64,000 nucleotides of DNA from Dipteris shenzhenensis (taxonomy: Eukaryota; Polypodiophyta; Polypodiopsida; Gleicheniales). The DNA lies in NCBI GenBank assembly GCA_047967505.1, contig CM106539.1. The stretch is one strand, 5' to 3'. The translations under genes and the position numbers were made by a program. Of this stretch, positions 42,949 through 54,225 are shown piece after piece. Numbering within the stretch: the first letter of the stretch is position 1; each line of letters starts with the position of its first letter. The notes beneath the pieces are model-generated. The model saw only the letters and a list, made by a program, of their open reading frames with translations, made no database searches and had not been told where the DNA came from.

Positions 42949-45900
42949 TCACACCCCTTTAATGGGAATGTCCTTCCTCTGCATCAAACCAAGAGCTAGT
43001 CGGTGTTTCTCGAATAGCTCTTTACCGAGTGGTTTGGTAAAGATGTCTGCAACATTTTCTTTGCTATCACAATGCTGCAGTGTGATGTCACCAAGTAACA
43101 CTCTTTTTCTGATGAAGTGCTCTCTGACATCAATGTGCTTTGTTCTGGAGTGATATACTAGATTTTTGGCCAATGCTTGAGCCGATTGATTATCACAGTA
43201 TATTGTTGTTGGCTTTGACTCATCAAAGTAATCTGTTTCTGACAATAGTCTTCTGAGCCATATAGCTTCACATGCACCTGTAGTGAGTGCCCTATATTCT
43301 GCTTTAGTCGAAGACAAAGAAATAGTTGGCTGTTTGTTTGACAACCATGATATAGCACCTTGACCAAGGAAAAATGCATATCCCTGTGTCGATCTCCTGG
43401 TCTCATGATCTCCAGCATAGTCACTATCACAGTATCCATGCAACCGTGGATGACTTCCTCTGTATTCTATCCCAAATTGTCTTGTACCTCTGATGTATCT
43501 CAAGACTCTTTTGGTTGCATTCCAGTGAGACTGTTTTGGATTTGCCATAAACTGTGCTAGTGAGCTTACTGCATAACAAATATCTGGCTGTGTGATTGTC
43601 AGATATATAAGAGATCCAATGAGTTGCCTGTAGTATCTGTCATTGACTGTAGGCTTTTCTGAATCTTTAGTAAGTTTCAAACTCTGTTCCATGGGAGTGG
43701 CTGCAATCTTGCAATCTGCCATATGAAACTTCTTCAGGAGACTGTCAACATATTTGAGCTGACTCATGAATGTGCTATCTGAATCTCTCCAGAACTCAAT
43801 TCCAAGACAATAGTGCATAAGTCCAAGATCTTTCATGTCGAACTCTGTAGATAAGTCTTGTTTTAGCTTTCTGATGAAGCTATCCTTGCTTCCTGTCACA
43901 ATGAGATCATCTACGTACAAAAGTGCAATAGTAATATCTTCCCCTTGAACTTTGTAGTAGAGAGTATGATCTGCATTGGACTTCATGTATCCCAGATCAG
44001 CAAAATACTTGTCAATTCTGCTGTACCAACTTCTGGGTGCTTGCTTTAAGCCGTAGAGACTTTTCTTGAGATGGCAAACCTTGTTCTCTTGTCCTGGTTC
44101 AACATAACCGGCTGGTTGTTGCATGTAGACTTCCTCGTCTAGATAACCATTGAGAAATGCATTCTTGACATCGAGCTGATACACATTCCATTTACTGAGT
44201 GTCGCTAGTGATATCAAGAACCGTATGGAATCCATCTTTGCTACTGGAGCATAAGTCTCATCATAATCTTGGCCATATTGTTGTGCAAATCCTTTTGCAA
44301 CTAATCTGGCTTTGTATCTCTGAATACTGCCATCTGGATTGTACTTCACTTTGTATACCCATTTGTTGGCTATGGCCTTCTTTCCTGGTGGAAGGTCGCA
44401 TAATTCCCAAGTGTTATTTTTATACAAAGCATCCATTTCTTCATTCATAGCAGTTTGCCATTCTGGCTTATCTACTGCATCTTCGAAGTACACAGGCTCT
44501 TCTGTAGCCATGATGGTAGTCATAAGAGCATAGTTGGTGGTTTCCACCTGAATTGCTTTGCCTTTCTGAGCATATGTCAATCTGGCTGGTGGTCTGCTTT
44601 CCCTAGTAGACCGTCTGAGCTGCTGTGGCGCTGATTGGGGTGTTGCTGGCAATTCTTGCTCTTCTTCATCAACCTGTTCTGTAGACGACTGTGAAGTCGA
44701 TGCTTCTATCTCCTGTGTAGATGAGGTTTTCCATTCTGATTCCTCATCGAAGATTACATCTCTGGAGATAATGACTTTGCGGTTGATGGGATCATACAAT
44801 TTGTATGCTTTGCTTTCTTCACTGTAGCCAACCATGATGCATTTGCGTGACTTCGCATCCAATTTCCTGCGATGATCATCATGTATGTGGGCATATGCTA
44901 TGCAACCAAATATGCGGAGATGCCCAATGCGTGGCTTGTGTCCAGTGAATGCTTCATAAGGAGTCATACCTTGTATCGGTTCGGTAGGAAGCCGATTAAG
45001 CAAGTAGTTAGCTGTAGCTATTGCTTCTGCCCAATACTGATTCGGAAGATGCTTTTCACTAAGCATTGCTCTAGCACTGTCTGCTAAAGTCCCATTCTTC
45101 CTTTCAGCTCTTGCATTTTGCTGAGGAATATCTGCACATGTGAATTGTCTTCGAATGCCGTGATTTTTGCAAAAATTGATGAAGGCTGAAGACATGTATT
45201 CACCTCCTCTATCGGATCTCATGACCTTGATCTTTCTGCCTGTTTGGTTTTCTACCATGGCTTTGAATTCTTGAAATCTGGCAAACACTTCAGATTTCTC
45301 TTTCAGAAAGTAGACCCAACAATATCTGCTGTAGTCGTCGATGAAGGTCAAGTAATAAAGTGAACCATTGATGCTGCGGGTCTGGGCATAACCCCATACA
45401 TCTGTATGAATCAAATCAAGAATACCTCGTGCACGAGAGGTACTTCTGACAAAGTTGGTTCGCTTTTGTTTGTCGAAGCAGCATGCTTCACAAACCTTTC
45501 CAAGAAACTGTAGCTTCGGAATCCCAATTGCCATATTCTGATTCCTTAGATCTAACAAGTACTTGAAGTTGACATGACCATATCTCTTGTGCCATTTTGC
45601 AGATAGTGGCATCTGTTGCATTTGAGCTGACATGGCATGCTCATCTGGTACTGTAGCTAGCATCCTGTATAAGCGTCCTTCCTTGACACCTTTTCGTACT
45701 AGCTGACCTCTTTTGGATTTGTCTCTGATAGTGCATTCATCACCGTCGAAGATGACTTTGTAGTTGTGTTCCGTCATTTGACCTACTGACAAAAGGTTCT
45801 TGCTGAGCTTCGGAACATAGAGCACATCTTTGACTAATCCTTTTGTACCAGTGAAATTGTTCATAGGGATAACACCTGTCCCTTGAACCGGATTCGGTGT

Positions 45901-46587
45901 ATTGTCTGCTGTGTAGATGACATTCTTTTGACCTTCTAATGGCTTCATTTCTGTGAACCATTCCTGATGATTTGTCATATGAGATGATGCACCGCTGTCG
46001 ATGTACCAAGGATCCTGTTCCACTTGGTCGACTTGATAGCTGAAATCCTCTTTGGGATTGAAATCAGTGTCTAGGTGCATTGTATCAGTCTGATGCAATT
46101 CCTCACTTGCAAGAAACATATTGCCATGTTCATTTGCAAAATGACTGTGACTAGAATGTCCACCACGATGATTTCCTCTTCCTCGGGAATTCCCTCGATT
46201 ATTGCCGGATTGACCGCCTTGGTCATACTGCTTCTTGCGGCAATCTCTTTCATAGTGTCCAAACTTGTGACAATAGTTGCATTGAATGTTTGACACATTG
46301 GTGGATGCATTCCCTCGTCCTTGGAATCTTCCTCGGTTGGAATGATTTCCTCTTTGCTGATTCTGATGTTGCTGAGGATGCTGCTGATGCTGATGATGAT
46401 TCTGACTTTGATTTTGTTGATGATGACCACTTTTCTTATATGATCTACCTCTGTTTCTACCTTTGCCTCTGCTTCTGTCTGAAGCTGTGAATGCCTGATC
46501 ATTAGAATGACCTTTACGTGCTTGAATGGCCTGAGTCCTGAGTTCTTCACCAAGTAGAACTTACTGAAGTTCTTCCAGTGTTGGAAT
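42949..46587 (-). CDS. Copia Pol polyprotein: knuckle, PR, IN, RT, RNase H (intact frame)
   Basis: Open from the second TAA (46561-46563) to the stop at 42949. Counting from the GTG codon at 46296: zinc knuckle CNYCHKFGHYERDC (6-19); protease WYIDSGASSHM with Asp100; pre-integrase finger KWHKRYGHVNF...CEACCFDKQK; integrase Asp299 (HTDVWGY), Asp362 (RSDRGGEY) and Glu398 (RAERKN), with correct D-x35-E spacing; RT with QLDVKNAFLNG and LYVDDLIV near residue 794 (43917-43906); RNase H CDSDYAGD...STKAEYRAL...CDNQSA and the end ENVADIFTKPL. All catalytic residues are present. It makes no full-length Gag-Pol unless the two stops are read through. Otherwise it looks functional. Confidence 0.95.
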
Positions 46588-47214
46588 TTACCGTTGGATG
46601 GCAATACTCTGGACTAGATTCTCATATCCTTCTCCTAGTCCATTCAGGATTACTTGAACCATTTCTGCGGGATTCATAGTCTCTCCTGCTGCTGCAAGTT
46701 GATTGTTGTAGTCTTTGATGCGGAGTACATAAGCATGACCGGTTTCATTGCTATTGCGAAAACTCTGGTTGATCTGGTTTCTCAGGGTGAGAATCTTGGA
46801 TGTGTTCTTGGACTCGTAGAGAGCTGCGAACATATCCCATGCTTCTTTTGATGTCTTAACTGTGTTGAGCTGTCCTAGCATGACATCTTGCACATTCTGC
46901 TTGATCAGGTGATAGGCATACTTGTCTTTCTTATCCCATTCTGCTTGAGCTCGGGCAATGGCAGGATCTGCTACTGGTGTGGAAACTGTTTGTGTAAATG
47001 TAGATCCCGATGTAGATCCCGTTGCTGGTGCTGTGACAACAGATGGAGTAGAGCTACTGGTGGCTGGATCGGCCAATGGTCTAGGTATGGATCCATCGAC
47101 ATACTCCCATTTGTCCTGAAGCACAAGAATGGTCTCCATTCGGTATTTCCATGTACCATAATTGGAGTTGTCTAACTTAGCAGATGCCTCCAGATTGAGG
47201 TTGCTAGTCGACAT
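46588..47214 (-). CDS. Copia Gag (UBN2-type) of the young element, ends at a TAA
   Basis: ATG 47212-47214 (MSTSNLNLEASAKLDNSNYG), then TWKYRMETILVLQDKWEYVD, a Thr/Ser/Pro-rich insert, and AWDMFAALYESKNTSKILTL, typical of the UBN2/Gag of Copia. It is in the same frame as Pol. It stops after IQR at TAA 46588-46590, and nine codons later at TAA 46561-46563. Both sit where CAA (Gln) is plausible, so each could be one C-to-T change. Between the stops and the knuckle the frame is open and Gln/His-rich. It may be a simple mutant or a deliberate Gag/Pol separation. Confidence 0.92.
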   Translation of the reverse strand: MSTSNLNLEASAKLDNSNYGTWKYRMETILVLQDKWEYVDGSIPRPLADPATSSSTPSVVTAPATGSTSGSTFTQTVSTPVADPAIARAQAEWDKKDKYAYHLIKQNVQDVMLGQLNTVKTSKEAWDMFAALYESKNTSKILTLRNQINQSFRNSNETGHAYVLRIKDYNNQLAAAGETMNPAEMVQVILNGLGEGYENLVQSIAIQR

Positions 47215-49654
47215 GGTGCAAACAATGTACTCAAAAGTGTCCTGAAAAACTCTGTATGAATCAACTGCAAATACACTGAAGATGCCAAGTGAAATCTCTG
47301 TACCGTCGGTGAAGATAGAACTGCAGTAAATAAGATCTGACCTGTGTTACAAGGCTTGTGGCAATGATGCCGGGAATAGCCAAGAGGCTTTACAAGGCTG
47401 AAAAAATGATGTGCACGATGCCGTGAGATAGCCAAATAGGCTTTACAATGGTGGCATGTGTGTGTGAAATCAAGTGCTATCTGCCCACTGAATCAATCTG
47501 CAATGCCTCTGAACTCTGAAGTCTGCTCACTGAACTGATGAACGTAAGATTTCAGGTAATGTAATGATGTGAAATCGGATGTGAGCATATGGACTAACTC
47601 CGAGTAGGTACTAGTCGGGAATTTCGGGCATGGCTTAGATTGGCAACTTGGGGAATTCAAAGCGTCCCCTCTATGGTGATCTAGTCTACTCTGATCTAGA
47701 TCTAAACCAACCGTCGATCGATGAAAGAGCAGCAAATAATTCCTTTTCCTTTGTTCTTTTTAAGTGCTGGATCAGATGCGTCGATGTAGAGGCAAATGTG
47801 CGTGAAGGAAGTGGTTTTGTCGGCGAGGCTCAAATGTGAGTGTAACTTGCGTCGAAATATGCGCGTGATGTAACGAGCGCGTAGAGCACAAAAAATCGAG
47901 CGACTTTCCTTTTTGGAGCACCCTCAAATTCTTCGTGGATCAAGAGATATGACTTGATCTAGGTGGAGGGGCAAAAGGAGTGCAAATGGTGCTCAATGAT
48001 GATGTGTCACTGTGAGTCACATGCAGTGATGATGTGGCACTGTGCTTAGCAAGAGGTGTGCCAGTGAAGCTCTGTGCTGAGGTGGCAGGAGTGTGCACAT
48101 GCAGTGTGTGCACAGTGTGCCTGGCAAGAGACTGTGCCTGCAGGGGTCAGTGCTGACTGGACTGCTGAGGTGGCAGTGCTGAGGTGGCACAGATGATGTC
48201 AGCAGGGTGACATGGCAATGCTGACGTGGCACAGGTGACGTAGCACTGATGATGTGTCACTGATGATGTGGCAGGTGACGTGGCTGATGACGTGTCACTG
48301 ATGATGTGGCAGGTGACGTGGCTGATGACGTGTCTCTAATGACGTGGTAGGTGACGTGGTACTGATGACGTGGCCTGATGACGTGGCCTGATGATGTGGC
48401 TTGATGACGTGGCAGTGCTGACGTGGCAAATGATGTGGCAGTCTCACGGGACTGCTGACGTGTCAGTTAAGGATTGCCACGTGTCAAGATAATGTGGTGA
48501 CGTGGCACGTGGGTAGGATAAGGTTGCCACGTGTCCAACTGTGGGTCAACCAGTTAACCCAAGGTCATCGCAACCAGACCCTGGTTCTATTCTATCTGCC
48601 ACGTGTCTGACTGTTGGGCACCGGAATCTTTGAAAGATTCTGACGGAATCTTCGAGATTCCGTCTCCCTGCGGATTTTCGTCGATGCCGTTTGGAGGTGG
48701 CGTCTCGTTGGTCGTTTCGCAGGAGAGGCCGGTCGTCTGGAGTACGATGGGGAAGACTCAATTGTTCGTAGCGAGAGGAGTTGGCACAGGAGCTTGCTGG
48801 AGGCCGTTGGAGTGACGGAGCTGTTCGAGGCGTGAGGCTGCTGACGGAGCTGTTCGAGGCGTGAGGCATAGGAGCTTCGACTTCTTCTTCGTCGTCGTCG
48901 TCAAGGAATTGGAGAAGACGAGAAGCTCATAGGTGTTGGCCATCGCTGTTCTACCCGCCACCTTGACTGTTGAAGGATGAGCTTTGGCATCGGGTCGTTG
49001 AGAAGCGGCTATTGTTGTTGATGGCGCAACGTTGGAAGCTTTCGTGTAGGCCGTTAGGCAGAGCTGTCGATGGTCTTTGATGCAGGGTCGCTTGGAAGAC
49101 GGGAGCTGCTGGCTAACCGTGAGCCTTCAATGCCAGAGCTTTGATGCAGGGTTGCTTGAAGATGGAGGCGGCTCGTGCTGTTGAGTTGCCTCAGCCGTCA
49201 CAAGCTGCACCTCAGGAGCTTTCGGTCGCCATAGCCAGAAGTACGTGGACGAGCAGTCCAAGAAGGAGATCAGGGACATTCTTGTGAGGTATGATAGGCC
49301 ATTGCTTGTCGCCGATCCTCGTCGCTGCGAGCCTAAGAAGTTTGGAGGAAGAGGTGCCCGTGCTCGTTTCTCAGAAATCTTTTTGTCTCTCCCTCGCAAT
49401 CAAAATAGTCTTTCACAGCTTTTGGAAGCTCTCCCTCTCACAAACAAGGAATACTCTCTTTCTCAAGAAATGAAATCTTTCAAAGAAATGGACACTCAAT
49501 GAACGGAAGTGGACGGAATTTCTTCCACAATGAACAGAAATTTTCTCTCAACGGAAGTGAATGGAAGAATCTCACAATCACTCAAGAGAACTCTCAATCT
49601 CACAATCTCTCTCACACTCTCAAGAATCGCAATGTCTCAGCGGAAGACAAGGAA
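47215..49654 (-). other. Long non-coding leader of the young Copia (2.4 kb)
   Basis: Lies between PBS and gag start. No credible ORF on the element strand. Contains the ACGT-rich array (48222-48605), a broader TG-rich zone of degenerate 'gatgatgtggca' units (48000-48220), and a 29-bp tandem duplication (gacggagctgttcgaggcgt at 48814 and 48843). Most Copia leaders are a few hundred bp, so this one is long. Confidence 0.8.
48222..48605. promoter_or_regulatory. ACGT-rich array, TGACGTGG/CACGTG (bZIP-like sites)
   Basis: I count 18 ACGT cores in about 385 bp, most as TGACGTG(G/T), plus G-box forms (gCCACGTGTc three times, gCACGTGgg once). TGACGT and CACGTG are cores bound by plant bZIP (TGA, ABF, HY5) and bHLH factors. 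The array is built from degenerate 'ctgatgacgtggcaggtgacgtgg' units. Regulatory function is inference. Confidence 0.6.
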
Positions 49655-49666
49655 GCTCTGATACCA
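49655..49666 (-). other. Primer-binding site of the young Copia
   Basis: The minus strand reads TGGTATCAGAGC directly after the 5' LTR, matching the 3' end of plant initiator tRNA-Met. Confidence 0.97.
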
Positions 49667-49917
49667 TGACAAAATATGAAGAGGGGAGAGGAGAAGAGTG
49701 GAGATGAGGAGAGAGGGCACAGCTAGAGAGCACACCACAAATGACTAACTGTACACTAGAATTAGTTGAAAAAATAGAATATATACAAACCCTTTTAGGG
49801 TTAGGGGATCTAACCCTTTCCTTTATAGCACTCTATAAGGTTAGTGCTATGCACATATGATCACGTGATGGTGCTATGCACACATGATCACATGATGTTG
49901 AGCGTGAACTCTCAACA
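49667..49917 (-). repeat. 5' LTR of the young Copia (251 bp)
   Basis: Identical to the 42604-42860 LTR except for 6 bp fewer in the TTAGGG run. It contains the same 27-bp repeat with CACGTG. Confidence 0.97.
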
Positions 49918-49922
49918 TGCCC

Positions 49923-51052
49923 TTCCAACCCTCTGCCATAGCCACTCCCTGCCCTGCCCTCAGCTGCGCGTATCCACCTCTAGCCTCAACCTCACTCCTC
50001 GCATATACACCTCCAGCAGCCTCAGCACTACAGTGCCCTCTGCTATCCCTACACCCGCTGATGCTATATCAATAGCGCATTTCATGAGGAAATCTTTGGT
50101 TCATGGTGCATGCGGGAGGGAGCGATGAAGGTGGAGGTGGAGAGAAAGGGGGCAGGGTGGGTTGAGGAAGCATGCCAGAGGAAGGAGCGAGAACCAGACC
50201 TGAGCAAGAACTAGACCTCAGAGGAAGGAGCGATTCTAAGCGAGAACCAAACCTCAGAGGAAGCTCGCAGCTTTCAATGTCTTCGAGAACTATCTTCGAT
50301 GGGCAAGAAATGCATGTGAAGGAGGTGTGTGGGCGACGAGGCGGGGGTGTGTGGGCGGAGGGGGAGGGAGCGACCCTAAATTTTTCTCCGCAATCAAACA
50401 CCTCACCTTTTTTTATCATCCTTAACGAATTTTATGAATTGCGTGGGCGGTGAGGCGGGGGTGTGTGGACCTCCAGGGGGAGGGGTAGGGTAGGCTGAGT
50501 GGAGGGTAGTGAGGTAGAGGAGGAAGGAGAGTTATATAAACTAGGGGTAGGGAAAGTTAGATTAGATTAAGGGGTTTAATGAGATTAGAATAGGGGCTTA
50601 TTAGATCACCAAATAATTTTTCAATGAATCTTTCAAATCTTTAAAGTTTTGTTAATCTAATGCAAATTTTTAATGCAGACACCAATGAAACACAAAATTA
50701 CAAACTTATTCGAACAAATCCCAAAATTACAAACTTATTCGAACAAATCCCGTGGAAATCGGATGCTTGAATGTGGAGATCAAGAATTTTTTAGATTAGG
50801 AGATCCATTAGCATGTGTTAGAATCTTCCATTGATGCAGTATGGTGCTAGTTTAGCCATTCTCAAGGCACCTCTTTATTTTCTCAGTAAAAGGTTTTCCC
50901 TTAATAAAATTTTTGTTTTCCTTGCCTACCTGGCAATTTGAAAGCTGAAAGAGAGAGAGAGAATAAGAAGAAGAAGAGAGAGAGAGAGAGACAAAAGTAT
51001 TTCCCTCGATAAAGTTTTTGTTTTCTAGCCAACAAAATTGACGTGATTGATT
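49923..51052. other. No gene recognised; C/T-rich then AT-rich
   Basis: Continues the pre-insertion sequence from 42603. A local duplication of 'ga(g/a)cca(a/g)acctcagaggaag' lies near 50190-50270. The minus-strand frame 50419-50069 is open but Pro/Ser-rich and unrecognised. 'caaaattacaaacttattcg' is repeated at 50692 and 50712. (GA)n lies near 50950-50990. Confidence 0.5.
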
Positions 51053-51134
51053 CGACGGCTGCAGGATTCGAACCTGCGCGGGCAAAGCCCAACAGATTTC
51101 GAGTCTGTCGCCTTAACCACTCGGCCAAGCCGTC
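51053..51134 (-). tRNA. tRNA-Ser(CGA)
   Basis: 82-nt cloverleaf on the minus strand, no intron. The acceptor arm GACGGCT pairs with AGCCGTC, with discriminator G (51053). A box TGGCCGAGTGG and B box GGTTCGAATCC are intact. The anticodon loop CTCGAAA gives anticodon CGA (51101-51099), reading UCG. The long variable arm (TTGGGCTTTGCCCGC) is typical of serine tRNAs. TTTT on the minus strand (51037-51034), 15 nt past the end, can terminate Pol III. Confidence 0.97.
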
Positions 51135-52559
51135 GAGTGGTTATTCAGATTCTGCAGAAATGTATTATATACAGATCTTAAGTTTCTGGAGGCCGATCAA
51201 CTCCAGCTGAGCGTGAGCTGTACAGATTGTGTAGGATGCAGGCGGCATTTTGTGTAGCACATCCTGACCAGGGTGATCAAATCTGCAAGTCACGCAGAAT
51301 GGGCTCTCCAAGATGATTGCTCGCAGCACATATTGTCCCTTTGGTTGAACATGCCGAGATCCAACTAATCTGATGCGATCCCTTGCTCTCCTTCAAAACG
51401 ACGCACTACAACTGACTCACGCTCTTTCCACTACGGCAGCTATCTGTTTTCTTCCTCTGAAGGCTCTGACATATTTCCCAGCTCGCTCTTCATATAAGTA
51501 CCTTAGCCCAGACATGTACCCCATTCTCTGCGGCTTCTGCAGCACGTCTGTGCAGGGGGCTGTAAGCATTATCCAAGGTGGGCATTATTATCAACCCTTC
51601 GAAACTGCGGCTGGACTCGACGTCGTAACCAACAGCATCCCTAAGATTGACATGTGCTGCGTGACCTCCCAACATTAGGCAGCAAGCATTATATATTATT
51701 ATTATAGGTTATCGTCTCGCCGGTTTGCTAGAACCCAGATAGCAGTTCCTAACACGGCCCAGAACTTCTTAGAGCCTGTTCAGGAGGGAGGGGGCGATGG
51801 TGAACTTCAGATTTCAAATTAGGGAAGACATGGTTGCTACTTCAGCAGAAGAACCAGGTTGGGGGTGAGCTTGATAAGGATAAGTTTTTCATGTCGTGAA
51901 GGAACGACTATTCCCGATGGCAATGGCTGGAGACAAATAGGTACAAAGCCGTCTCGGTACCAACTATTGCTTGTATGTTGCTTCTAAACTCTCTTTCCAA
52001 CGTAAATCATAGTATAACGATGGACATGTTTCCTTCTGTGAAATGGCTATTCTATGATCCTCGGTTGCATTTTGCTATTTAGTGATCTCTAAGCCAACTA
52101 ATGTGGATAGGAAACAGCTTGGCAACTTTGAAGGCGTTGATGCAGCTCAACAACTATCGTTGGCTTGCAAGAGATACGACTACAATAAGGAAAGATCCCC
52201 ATGTGACAATTGATCTATGTTCATCTTTGCATCCACATTGGAGGAGTCTTTTTATCAATCTTTGCCAATAGAAAACTAGATCTCAACATAGATGTTTGGA
52301 TTGATTGCTTAGTTTTTAGCCTATAATGATGTCTTTAATTTTCTATCCTTTTCCCTTAAGAGAAATATATTTGACCTTTGTCTTTCATTACTATAGCCAA
52401 ATTTTGCAAATTGAACAATTACGACACCTGATTGCTCACATACATTATAATGCATGTGAGTATGTGTGTAAGGGTATTAGCATGGTTTCACGCTATCATA
52501 TATGTACAAAAGGTTGGAAAAAATAGGTCTATTCTTGATGGTGGGTAGAAATTGATCAT
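51135..52559. other. No gene firmly recognised
   Basis: The frames 51373-51678 (+) and 51675-51490 (-) are open but lack motifs. Around 51880-52075 a plus-strand frame (RWQWLETNRYKAVSVPTIAC) looks protein-like but matches nothing I can name. No repeat or RNA gene was seen. Confidence 0.4.
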
Positions 52560-53500
52560 GTAAACTATTGATATGAAGTATGGGGCACACTATGAGGGCT
52601 CCTACTTTCCAGCTGACACTCAGTGCCATGTCAGCATGCCTAGTCACCACACAATGCCACATAGGCATAGTTGTAACCAGCATGTGACCACTAGTTTGCC
52701 ACATCACCCTCACATCAGTGCAGTCCTGCCATAGTGCAACCTGGGGAGACTCATTGTTTCAGCATACACTTATGGTTGTCGCATACAATCCTTACTTGAT
52801 GTATCTCAGTAATCACAACTACATATCAATCCCTACATTATTATTTGGCACCTCATATGACTCAAGGACATCTTATGTTTTCACAGTTGTATTCGAGGCT
52901 TCTAGGCCTTTATACTATCAGCTCCTTCTTGATGAGCCTATGATAGATACTACATCCCATGCTGATGGATGTTTAGCCATGCACACATTAGATGACCTTC
53001 AGCTCATGACAGTTGAGCATATAGGTTGGGTAGGTTCTTATACCTTGTCATTTGTACGGGTCTCTTCTTTGCAGAGCAGTGTATCATACCTGCACCTTCG
53101 GCCCCAACTTTTATGTAGCCCTTGGATTACTCTGTCCACACCGATTATGCAGTCTTTTATTATCCTGCATCATTCGATAAAGATTACACTACTATAACAT
53201 ACATCCGACATTGCTATCAGTTCTTTTGGGTTGGTGACACCCTCGTATGTCACAATCTACCGATTCTTTCTCTATTGACTAGCCTCACATCCGGATGCCT
53301 CTTCTTTAAAGCAGCTGCATAGCCCACAGTGACACATGACATGCTCAACTTTGACATGACATTCAACATGCAACCATACTTGCAGTTCTTCACGGAGTCA
53401 TTTTTCGATCAACCAGCCTTTGATCCAGGTGGAATTTTCCTTTCTCTTCCCTTTGGCCTATCTTCTGGGTTTTATTCCCAAAGGTGAAGGATGACCAAAC
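52560..53500 (+). other. Unrecognised open segments, possibly a decayed element
   Basis: Frames 52718-53197 (159 codons) and 53122-53322 overlap. Near 53345-53480 a third reads FDMTFNMQPYLQFFTESFFD, then QPAFDPGGIFLSLPFG. Continuous protein-like text across frames suggests a broken coding sequence, but I recognise no domain. It could be gag-like sequence of a retroelement. Confidence 0.25.
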
Positions 53501-53839
53501 TTAAGAGTGGGAAATCCACATTATGTACAGGATTGTAAGTTGTACTCATTGTACATGCTTCTGATACATAGTGACTGTGCTCTCACACATGCACATACTA
53601 CTCTGATTTCTTTTCAGTTTTGCATGCTATCATATGCACCAAAAGAAACACAAAAACTATATCAGATGGATTTCTATATAGAGCGCTAGTATTGTATAGC
53701 TTTTCCTCCTTCACTTTGCCAGCACTATCAAAGGCCATGTGACCTACTCCCATAATGGTTTCTTCTTTTTGTTTGAGTTATTGTCATCAACAAGCAAAAT
53801 ATTTTAGTAATGTATGATATGATTAGTAGTTCTATCGAC

Positions 53840-54225
53840 AAATAAGACACCTCAAAGCTTGTTTTTTACCCTTATGCATGATTGGTGGTAAAAATGGTAT
53901 AATGCATCCTCGACCATGAAAACCATATCAGATGGGCATGATACTTTTTATTCATCTTTAGGTAGGTTACATGGAGGTGCATGCAAAGTATCGTGTCCAT
54001 AGGAGATTTGCATGTTCAAATAAGGCACTTCAAAGAGTGTTTTTTGACTCTTGTGCATGACAGGTGGTGAAAAACATGATATAATGCGTCCCCGACCATG
54101 CAAACCATATTTTATGGAAATGATAATCTGCATGTGTGTTAGCGTAGGTGACATGGAGGGGTGTGCAAAGTATTGTGTCCATGGAGACTCGCACCTTCGA
54201 ATGAGCCACCCCGAGGCATTTTACT
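53840..54225 (+). repeat. 178-bp tandem repeat, about 2.2 units
   Basis: Units start at 53840, 54018 and, in part, 54196. Shared blocks: 'aaataag(a/g)cac(c/t)tcaaag', 'gttttttgactcttgtgcatga', 'ggtggtgaaaa', 'gtccatgg(a)gac'. The copies differ at roughly one site in five. Confidence 0.85.

Larger units (their letters stand above)
42604..49917 (-). mobile_element. Young, structurally complete Ty1/Copia element (7.3 kb)
   Basis: LTRs at 42604-42860 and 49667-49917 are identical except for one extra TTAGGG-type hexamer in the left copy. A perfect 5-bp TSD, TGCCC, flanks it (42599-42603 and 49918-49922). The PBS matches initiator tRNA-Met and the PPT is present. Gag-Pol is one frame (47214-42949) with two TAA codons. 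LTR identity implies a very recent insertion. The long leader (47215-49654) and ACGT-rich array are unusual features. Confidence 0.97.

Noticed and set aside
46071-46604. 177-codon minus-strand frame overlapping the Gag-Pol junction, possible second ORF or frameshift product
   Set aside because: The known Copia sequence (Gln/His-rich linker and zinc knuckle) is in the other frame. This frame gives low-complexity Ile/Glu sequence.
50069-50419. 116-codon minus-strand ORF as a host gene
   Set aside because: Pro/Ser-rich, overlaps a local duplication and has no recognisable domain.
51373-51678. 101-codon ORF next to the tRNA as a gene
   Set aside because: No motif, no codon pattern and an overlapping antisense ORF of equal quality.
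53840-54225. Centromeric satellite array
   Set aside because: Just over two units. The length alone is not enough, so it is reported only as a tandem repeat.
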